Positions 37,001-48,400 of a stretch of DNA of 64,000 bases are shown one piece after another; position 1 is the first letter of the stretch; every line of letters begins with the position of its first letter. The position numbers and the translations under genes are program-made. A model generated the notes under the pieces. It ran no database searches. It was given only the letters and a program-made list of their open reading frames with translations, and was not told where the DNA came from. Source of the stretch: Acanthosepion esculentum (lineage: Eukaryota; Mollusca; Cephalopoda; Sepiida; Sepiidae); the NCBI GenBank assembly GCA_964036315.1, contig OZ038492.1, forward strand, positions 34,135,118-34,199,117, in the 5' to 3' direction.

Positions 37001-39390
37001 ATTAAAAACAATTAAATAAATGTAATCAATTTTATGCATTTGAAAACTTTGAAGTATTTAAAAAAAATTTTTTAGATAATAATTATTTAGTGATACAAGT
37101 TTTACTAACTACCCACATATCTAGAGGAGAAGAGATGGATTCATACTCTTTCCCAAGGGTATTTATGCATAATTGAATATAACGAACTCAACTAGGATTA
37201 GAACTCTGCTCTCTGATTAACAATTCTGAGCCATTATCCATTACATTGTTGGGGACGAGTAGAATGTATTAAGTTTCTTTATCTAGTGTTGGAAATTATC
37301 AGAAGGATTTGGTTGTTAGGCTGGTGTGTTCTTGACATTCATCCTCAACAATAAAAATGTTTAAAATATGAAACACAACAAGGCAATAATTCAATTCAAA
37401 TAATACACACATTTATATACAATTAAACAATATTTACAATGATGTTTTTGTGTTGTCAAAAGATTTTGGTGTGTTTAATGTTGTTTTGTATTATAATATC
37501 CGGATTGTTCCAGTGTTTCAATATATTCGTGTAATATTACAAAGTTATGTTAGATTGAGTTTTCGGTAAATTAATTGTTCATTTAAGGTTCAACATGAAT
37601 GTGTATGCAATTATTTATGTACTGTTTTTTGGTTAAGTCAACTGAAGTTGCGTACCCTTAACTGTAGTTAAGGTTTTAGTTCGATCATAGTTTTTTTACT
37701 TAATTAGTAGTGAATATTTTCTTGTTCACTTTACGTAAGCAAAGTTTGTTTAAAGTTCGAAAATCTTTCTTGGTCACAGAAGATTATTCGAGCCAGTTGT
37801 CGTTGAGTCAGTGATATTCTTTTTGCGCGGGAAAGTTATTGTTTCGAGTAGCGTAGTTTTGTCTGGCATCTCTCTGTGTTCGATCCGCTGACTGAGTTGG
37901 TCAGTCAAAAATCTTCCTTTTATAAGTTCTCGGGTATCAAAATCGGCTCAGAGAATTTTGGCACAATTTACTTCTTTTCACGTGAGCTTTCGAATTTTCG
38001 AGCTGTAAGCCAATAGAATTCTCTGATCGGAAATATGAAGTTTTCATTGGATAAGCTTAATTTTACGTGGGTGTAAAGAATAGATTGTTCCCACAGCAGG
38101 GGTGTTAAAATAACATGGACGATTCCACAACATCAACCACACATCCAAGCTTATAGCACCTGATATTCCCAAGCAGTCACTCATCGAGTTACTAACCAGG
38201 CTTCAATGATCATATAGGAACCAGTGTTTCAATGTGATAAATTTTCACAACAATAAAAAAAAATACTTTATTTAAGCTTATAATTTTAATTTAAAATTTT
38301 TTTTTGCTAATAGTAATTTGTCTTGGTATTCCATTTATGCTGAAACAAGAATCTTGGAAATAAAGTTATTATTCTTACTTTTCTGTAAATGTCTATTGTA
38401 GCTAATAATTGTTAAAGTTTTCTTTATGGCTGTTTTTTAAATTGTGGTGGAAAAATGTTAATGACAAAACAGTTTTCTTTTCCTTTTAATAAATAAATGA
38501 TTTAAAATTTTTATTTAATAGAAATTAAATTTTGTTATTTTATTTAAAAACACATTCTTATGGCCATTTCTTAACCTAATGACTCATTTTAAAAATATTT
38601 GATATTCGAATTTCTGATTTTCTTTGTATATGAGAGAGAGATATTTATGGTAAGGGTTAAGCAGAACTTGACACTTGCAAAGTGTGTGCATTTGTAAAGG
38701 AAGTGGCTAAAAATGAATTCTCTCATTTTAGTAAAATAAATACCTTGACATTTCACATAGAAGTGATTCTACAGGGGTTTATTTAAGTAAACTTTTTGGA
38801 TTAATAAAATAAACATCAAATACAATTTCTATCCTAAATAATCAATTTCATGCAAAAATTCTCTTTCAGAAAAAAAGGAAAATTCTTTAGAAAGTGCAGA
38901 ATCCAAGAAATTTGTTGAAGGTGAGCAATTTGTCTGTTTTTGCCTATATGTATTTAATTACAGTTGAAGAGTCTCTGCATGATTTTTTTTTCTTTCAATC
39001 ATAATTTTGAACAAACTTTGTAAGAAAATGATTTTTGTGTACAGTTTAATACAAATCCTCAATGAAAAACAAGTTTTTCCATTAATCTAACATCAATTTT
39101 GAGTTTTTCTGTAGTTTGTTGTCTATCATATATAGCAGCAGTATGCCTTGTGAAAAGAAATCTCCACCAACAGAGGACCAGATTGCAATCAAAAGAGCTA
39201 AGACTCCAGCGAGGAAAAGAGGGTCCTATGCAAATGAAAATCCAGATCAAACGGCAGCCAGAAGAGCTTCCAATGCTGAGAATATGCAAAGATTTAAGGA
39301 ATCTCAAACTCATGAACAAGCCAAAGGCTCAATCAAGAGCCCTCTGCAGAAGCTAGCTTAAATGCCACCAATAGGATGGTTTTTAAGTGG

Positions 39391-39447
<57 letters not shown>

Positions 39448-42400
39448 TAAATGTTAGTCAGACAAAATATTAATCCAATGCTTATATTTTCATTAATGCA
39501 TTACTGTCAGGTTTTTGGAATGCTAGGAAGGCTATAATTAATAACAGGAGTAGAGGTTTATCCCTTGTTTCCTGTTTAGGATGGGCTTCCAGTTCCTTCT
39601 AAAGTCTTCTCATTTTATTTTACTCCCCTTGAGTCTTAGTAGCATTATCACCTTACTTGGGGTGAATTGATTAAAAATGTTTTAGCTTTTTATATAATTT
39701 TGTTTTTTGTAATCTATACTGGATTTTTTATTTTAATTTTCATAATTAATACCTGAGTTTATGGTGGACATCAATGAGTTATTCTTATTTTTTTCCCTCA
39801 TTGTTCAGTTATTTTCACCTTGTTATGATGATTGTAATTGTTTCTTCTTGCTAAATGTCATTTTCTTTTGTTTTTACTTTTACTTTTAAAACAAAATCAC
39901 ACATAAAATTTGTTTGCTCAAATTTTGAACAAACTTTTTTAATTTTAATTTTTTTTATTCCAAAGATTGCAGAGTATGTGAAGAATATTGAGTAAGGGAG
40001 CAAATACAACTTACTAGTTCTGCAACTCTTCCAAATAGCAATATGAGTTTGCCTTTTCAGTCCCTTGATCAACTCTGAACAAGATTTTAGGATAGAAAAA
40101 CTTTACTTTTTTTTTATTTAACAATTTAATTGTATTTTGAAAAACATTTTCCAGAAATTTAGTATTCAGAAAACATGACTAAATATGTGCCTTGTTATAC
40201 TGATTGTAATACAAATTTTGATTCTTTTGTAATATTCTTGTTTTTAACACTCAAAACCAAGTGATTAGAAAGAAAATGTCTCCTGACAAATATTGCTTGG
40301 CTGGAATTGCTCTAAATGCAGCTCTTAAGAACCAAATGATACCTCTGTTACAGAAAATAAGGTTAGATTTGAATTAGTCACATGTGACAAGAGATCATCC
40401 TTATATTTATTCATTATGTAATTTTTATTATTTTTTTAATGTCATTTGAAATAAAAAAAATTTATGGGATTAATGTTTCTTATTTTAAGAGCTTTTTAAA
40501 TGGCTTTTAAGAAAATGCTGTTTGCTGTAAAGGTGTGCATTTTGTTATAAAACAGTGGAATTGTAGGGACTATCTGGATTGACCTTAAAAAAAGATTCTT
40601 TTAAAGCTTGTGTCAAATTTTCTATTTATTTCCAGTTGGATGCCAGACAACGTTAAGCCTCCCTCAGAATGTAAATTTATATGACATCTTAGGTAAAGTA
40701 TTACTTTCCAATAAATTTTCATGTAAAGAATAAACTTTTTCCTGCTTATTTTGCTTCAATAACATTTTCTTTATAAAAAATTGCTAAAGCTAAACATCCT
40801 TCTGTAAACATTTTAAAAATAATTTCCTACTGTTTAATGTTATTTAGTGAAATTGATTGCCAAATTAATTATTAGTCACTATATGATTTTATATCAATGA
40901 ACATTTCAATAAAATTGCAAGTGCTTGAAAAAATAATGTGGGTGGAAATTTTGGAAAGTATTGTTATGTATATTGTTGTAGCATACCTACGGACGATAAT
41001 GGGTATGTCCCCATTCACAGAAATACAGTAGTAAATACTGTATGGTGGTCTGCAGTTGAAGATTCATTGTGGAATTCACTTGACTCGCTTCTAGCAGTTG
41101 ACTACTTCTATGTGCCACTGATGAATCTTATATGTGTTGTTTGTGTCCTACATATTATCATTCATTACCAACCTTCGTGAGATTATTCTATTCAGTCACC
41201 TTCCCTAGGTTACAGCATATATAAATCTTGTAGACTACCCAATGGAGTATATGGCCACAAACTCACCACACTAGGCATTCATGCTGTGGTTTCTATAGCA
41301 AGTATGTTTTATGGGGTGAAATTGCTGCCTTCATGCACATGTTGTCTTCATACAAATTATGCAGTAATTAATTTCCACTAACTACGTGGATATTCTGACA
41401 TTCTTAAAGAAAAATTGATATTCTCAGTTATTGAAAGGATAGATTTAAATGGGACCAGTATCTTCAGAAATGGTTTGTAAGTTGTGGTGAAAGCTACTTC
41501 TGATGGAAAATTCCAATCACTGTGACGACAGAAGATTTTATTGAGCATTTTGCAGCATTAAGCACTGATGTAAATGAAGCAGACTTAAAACTGGAAAAAA
41601 AAATTGAGCAAAGCATTTGAAAATGTTATTTGATGATATAAATGTTAGATTTCTTTCTGAAAATCATTTTTTTTCTTTTTTCTTTTCTTTTCTTTTTTTT
41701 TCTCATTCATTTTTGACTATTTAGGTATTCAGTTATCCAGAATTTTGAATTATCTGAATATGTTTTTTCAAACACCTGCCCAAGGTGTCCAGATAATCTA
41801 TAAACATACAATGTGACCTTGGCTCAAGCTTTCCACTGACCAGACAATAATTCTTGCATTGCATTTAGATCCTCACTCTCATTGGTGTGTGCTGAAAGCT
41901 GGGAAAGGGCCTGCTGCATGCTCACAAGGTAACAAGATGAAAGATGAACACCAATGTAAAGAAATAAGAATGCAAACCCCTATTTCCCATGTTATATGTA
42001 GATGTTTTATTCAGGGCTTCACCTGCTTAGGTAGGTAGGTGACACTGGACAACTTTTATCTGGCTCTTATAGATCAGCTCTTCCTTTTATCAACTCTCGC
42101 CCATCAGCACATCCTGACATGTAGTTGGCAATACTAACAGGTGGCAATGGAACCATGTGATGGACATGTTTTGTCTCCCACCAAGGGCAGACCAGAACCC
42201 AGATACACCCTATTTCTGCTTTTGTTGTCACTTGATATCCCAAAACCCTTCATCCACTCTTTTACTTACGTGTTCTTCTTCAGTTAAAATGGATACGTCT
42301 TAGAAAGCTAAACTTCAAAATTTGCTGGTTATCAAACAGAAACACTCAAGATAAATCTACCTCCCCCCACTTTTTTAAAAAATGGGTGTTCATAGTATGA

Positions 42401-45400
42401 TGATCAAGGAAGTACTATATTGTAATTATTGAGAACTTAGAAGTGAACACATAGTCAGCACATTTTTCTAGTTTGATTGGTCAGAGTTTACCATTGACTT
42501 TCTATCCACACTTTTTGCTTGTGACTCCCAATATTTTGTATTGTCCACCTATGTAAAGAGAATCATTTTACAATTTTAATTTCTATTTTATTGCAACAGC
42601 TTATGTCTCCTTCTCTTTTATAGGTGAATATATGACTTACAAAGAAAAAAAGCAAGATGGTGATTTTTATACCATGGATTCTTTTAGTACATCTAGTCTT
42701 CGTCGAAAGTTGTTTTGTCAAGGATCCCAAGAGGACAGTTTTTCGAGCAACAAAGGAAGGTCTGGACTGTTTGTATTATTACTGTCTTCATTGATGTGCA
42801 TTTGGAAACTTAGAAAATAGATTTTAAAAAAATATTATTGCAATGGGTACTAAGTTTTGTATTTCGCTACTTATGACTATTGGGGTCACGTTTCAAGAAA
42901 AAAAAAAAAAAGTGGGCTACTAATAAAGTCAATTTGAAATTTAGTATTAGTGGACTTTCAAATGTAGTTCAGTTTGTGTTTGTAGTCCAATCTATCAGCT
43001 CTGAATGGAGACTTTACAACATCCTGCTTATTTACTTAACCTTTTTCCCTATACAAAATTGTGTTTTTATGAATCTAAACACTTCTTTCTCACAGGCATG
43101 AATTTCTTCAGTCAGGATCAAATTGGAGACTGTCATTGAGTTTATACAAAGTAGTTTTTTTGTTTTTTAAACTCAAATAAATTGTTGATTTTATCTTAAG
43201 TTAGTTTATAGCAAATGAGATTTTTATTTTTTTTAAATATTCCCAAATTCGAATGTGAGGTGGAGATCGGAACTGTGACATTGCTGTTGAATCTATTTGA
43301 CTTTGAAAGCTGGCCTGTAATCATCTTCATTTTCCTTATTAGTGCAAAGTCTGAGGATGAATCCAACAGTGAAGATGAATTGCCAGCTCCCATTCCAAGC
43401 ACTCCAGACTGGGACAGACACTTCTCAAAGGTTAGTCATTATCACACATTTAACCTTACACTTGTCAATCATTTTAATTGGATAAGGAAGAACATTTTTA
43501 CAAATGAGAATGTGAAACCTAAAAGGGAAGATTATATTTTGGCTAAACAAAAACAACCAAACCAACATGAGAAAACTATTTGAAAATACTGAAGCCATCA
43601 ACATAATGTCTTACCATATGTAGGTATAAAAATAAATATCTGCTTGAATACGTTGATCCAGAATAGTTTTTCATTTTTAATGTAAATTACTATTTGTTTA
43701 TGTTGAATATAAATTTCTTTTTTGTTTTAATGAGAACAAGTAATCTCACTTTAATTAAATAATTTTTTTTTAATTTAAAAAAAAAATATAAATATAATTT
43801 TTTTAATTTTCTTTTACATACATATATAAATCCCACTTATTTAATTGCCAAATATAATTTTAAAATTAAAAAAAAAACTTACTTTTTTATTAATAAAGAT
43901 ATATATTACGGCTAATAATGCAAGACTCTTCGGTAAATCGAATCGAGTTCTCTCAGTCACTGTGTGTTTATCTAAAAATAAATACGCTTAAATTCACCTT
44001 CTCTGCTGTGCGCCAACAGCTTCAGGGTAAAATTTGCGACTGACGCGAATTCAGCCGGTTTTCGATTCTAGCCAGAGGCAACCGGACGTCTAGCCACACT
44101 GATGAGCTGTGAAACAGTCTGTCTGTGGATGACAATATATATATATATATATAATATATATATATATACACACACACACGTTTATGCTGAAAGTATGAAA
44201 TATATGTAGTTGAATGCATTGTGGGGAAAATTAAATAAAACCAATAAATAAAAGAATAAAGAATAAAAAAAAAATTATTTAATTTTCCCATGATGCATCT
44301 TATAAAGAAACCTGAAAGGGTTTCTAGTCACATGTACACAACTTCCAAAAAGGACACTCTTTCCAATGATATTGTTTAGATATGTTTAGCACCCCTGAAG
44401 AAGTGATTTAGTCATCCCACCCATTCTTATCTTTACTTCCCATAAATTATTTCTGAAAAAAACGGAAATACTCAAGAGAACTTTTAACTTTATTTCAATA
44501 CAGTCAACATAAAAAGAATGAACGTCCATAGCAGAGACTCCAAGCTTTTGTATGCTTCTTGTATCTTCCTTGTTTACATATTGAACACACACCTTCACCT
44601 AAAACATACACACAAACTTGTTAACATCTATGGCATAAAATTGCATACAAAATATTTAGATTTTAGCATTAAATAACCCGTAGCAGTTGATATGCCGCTA
44701 AACAAAACTACCAACCAAATCAATATGCTGCACAATAAATGAATTAAGAAATTAGCAGGTCAATCAGTTCAAAAATTAATTCAAGATACACACAAGAGGA
44801 ACATTTCATCATCCTCAATATGTTACCTGTGCTTATCTTAGGATAATGGTGTCAACTAGATAGCAATTAGGTGCTTTGGTATGGGATAAGAGTTAGCAAT
44901 CCAGTCTGGTTTACCATTACTCTTGAGTTGTGAGTTTATCCTCACTGGGTGCCTAATACTTTTCTCCTAGTGCCAAACTCAGCTAAGCTAAAAATCAAAA
45001 AGAAACAAATGAGGTAGCCCTTGTTCCTCTTGTGTGTATTTTGAATTAATTTTTTTTTAAACTGATTGACCTGCTAATTTCTAAATGATAAATATTTTTA
45101 CTGCTAAACTTATTTTTATTTAATTATTTAACTTTTTCCTACACCTAGTGCTTTAGGTTAAAATTGAATTTAGGGAAAAAAAGCAAACAAGCTAAAACAC
45201 AAGAACAAAATCTAAAGTGGATAAGGGTGACAAATCATTACTGGAAACCAACTCACCATTTTATAATTATTTTGTATCTTTCTTATCTTTAAATCTGGAC
45301 ATTAACTAAATTTTTTTTTTTTTTCCACAGGATCCTTTATCATCGAGTCCTGTTAATCGTCGTAGTCGCCGTTACATGACTGATCTTTCCTGTGACTCAT

Positions 45401-48400
45401 TTGGTTGTGCGCATTCCTCTCCTAATTTCTCACCTATTGGCCCATCATCATCTCCACTTTCCTCTCGATCTCAGCATCAGGGAAGGAAAGGTTCACACAT
45501 CCATTTGGAAGATTCTCGGAAACAGTTGTTTTCTAGTCCTTGCTCATCACCTGTTCAAATTGTTGATGATTTACCTGAAAGAAACTCGAACTTGATAGGT
45601 ATGATCTCTGCTACATACTTTTTACTGCATTTTTTTCTCCCCCTTCCCAGTATGTTTGATGAGCAGCGGTCATAGTATAAATGATAAAACTACTAGTTAA
45701 ATTTGGGTTATCCCATTAATCTACTTTTTGTGAATAAACAACTACTTGGTGTGGGATTTTTGGATGTGGACCTGATGTTTCTATAGAATATTTAACAAGA
45801 ACAAGATGACTAACATAAAGCATAGTTTTATCACTGATAGTATTGGACATTTATTAAACGACACCTTTATCTTGCCATAATTATTGCAATCCAAGCTTCT
45901 CTCATGAGAGGCTTTACAAGCTAATCATATTCTGGAAGCTGCAATAATTCATTTATCCTCAGAGTTAAAAAAAAAAACCCAAAAAACTCTGTGTTAAATA
46001 GGCAAAACATTACCTATATCTGTAGATATTATCCAATACAAAAAAGATTTTTTTTTTTTCCCCAAATTAATGTTACTCATTTTTAGCCACAAGGAAGGGA
46101 AATAAAAACAGATCTGTTACATTCAGGAAAAAAAAAACCCTGTTTTATATAAGTCTATTGCCCCATTTGTGTAACATAGCTCCTACTTCCTCTTTATCAA
46201 TCATTTGTTTAAGAATTTCACAAATTAATTTGCTTTAATTAATAATTAAATTTATATTTATTCTAACCATTTGCTTAAACGCTATTTTTTTTTTCTTTCA
46301 GATGAATGCAAGATGGATATATCTTTAAAAACACCACTATCTTCCCCCAACCAAAAACTGTCAGCTTCCCCTGGATTAATATTCAATTCCAGTTTTTTCA
46401 AGATGTCACCTTTATTCTCTTCAGTCAAGAAAGAGCTGGAGCTCATGAACCCAAAGGCCAAGTGGAGTTTTGACTCTGGGCATGATGTTTCTTTGATTTC
46501 TTCTGAGGAAAATCCTCAAAGCCATTCCGCTGGTTCTAATGTGTATAGTATTTGTGAGAAAACGGAGACCTCGCTTTGTGCTGGAGATGCTGAAAGTGAA
46601 CAGTTGTGTTGCATGGATAAAACTAGGGCTAATGATACCAAAAACAACGCCAATGACACAGAGGACAAAAGCAATGACAATGCATTCAGTGATCTGCAAA
46701 ATATCACCTCCTCACTCTCTGCCAATTTCAGCATCATTCCCTCAAAACTGGAAGTGACCAATGTTGACAACTCTCGGTATGTGTCGACATTGCAGCATGA
46801 CACGGGTTATATGTCATATAACACAACGGGTTCGATGCCCTCACGAACAGAAATCTCCCAGTGTTCCAAATCGGCACTTTCAATCTATAACACGTCATCG
46901 CAAGAAGTGCAAGAATCCATAATGGACACGGCCAAGTTGCTCTCGGAGAAAGCTTTAGTGAGAGTACCACAGTCTAAAACTTTGGGGGCTTTGAAAACCT
47001 CAACTATTACCTCGTATGCAGATTCTTTACTTGACTATGATGAAGTTGTTGGTCGGGCACAGCAAGTACTTAACCTGACATCCAAGTTTTGCACTGGGCA
47101 GTCAGAAAAGTATCATCAGGTTGCAGAAACAGATCAAAATAAAAGCAGCGATCAGACGGATATGTTACAGTGGCAACCAATTGGTGCTTCAACACCAACT
47201 CATAAAGGGCATCATAAATCAGCAAGTGAGTATTGGATTATTTGCAACTAGTAGTACTTGTGAAAATTTAACCGTTTTCCTAATTTAATTCTTTTTGATG
47301 AGCCTTAATTCTTAAGTTAATGCTTGGATAAGTTCCTTGTGAGTTGATCACCTCACCTCGGAGGTAGTAATCTTGTAGAGTGCAAACTTCATCTATTGTA
47401 AGGACCATGTTTATGTCATGTTATATTGTTTTACATTGTTGCATTTAATAAAAATGGTAAATGTATTTTGGCACCCATCTTATCATTTCCCTTTAGTACC
47501 TCATATTTATACTTTGGGAGCCGTTACAAAATAACAACACAACAAACTCATGATGAAAATCTGCAATCAGAACTTTAATTTAAACAAAATATTTTTTTCT
47601 TCTTTACTTAATGTGTATGCTATCAGATTCATTGATTGATTGTTTAATTGCCATACCAAGAATTGAACCCTTACCCACCACAAAACTGAGTAAACATTTT
47701 TATTATTTTTTTATTTTAATTCATTTTTGATCAATGCTATAGATCTTTTGTTTTGACTGATGGGAGTTGAACTTTATTGGGAAAATTATTTAACAACTAG
47801 AAAGACCCATGAAAATTTCAGTTTTCCTATTTTCATTTTCTGATGAATCTTAATAAAGTTAATGCTTGAATAAACTCTTTGTGAGTTCTATGACTATAAA
47901 ATACAAGGGGGGGGGAAACTGTCCCATTACATCATTAAATATTTGATCTTAATAACTTTAACCAAATATTACAATCATAAATATGACTGCAGGTCATTAT
48001 TGAAAGAAGTGTTGCAGAATGTAATGGCCAGAGTGCCTCATGGGTGTTGTATTCTGACGGTGATGGATTGCCTTTGTCTGGGTTTTGGATATAAGTCCAA
48101 AAAAGCATGAATTCAAGATGTCCGCAAGAATTTTGAAGTATTATACACTTGGTGCACCCAGATTTGAGAGACCACACACAGGGGGATGCTGAGTCCACAT
48201 GCGACATGCGCTCCCCATGACGTTATTCCTCTTGCTACCCCTTAGAATCCAAACTGCCACCACTCTCTTCTAATAAAAATGATTAAGCAAAAGAAATCGT
48301 CCATAGTATTGTGGGGACCCAGAGATGACACAGAGTGCAACAGAAGTAAGAGACTACAAATGAAAAAGATTTAAAATTGTCACCTTAATACCTCACCTAT

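Noticed and set aside
44098..44118. Hammerhead-ribozyme-like string (CTGATGAG ... GAAAC)
   Set aside because: Only five bases separate the CTGATGA and GAAA boxes, too few to form stem II, and no matching stem I/III with a GUH cleavage site was seen. It is probably part of a SINE-like repeat.
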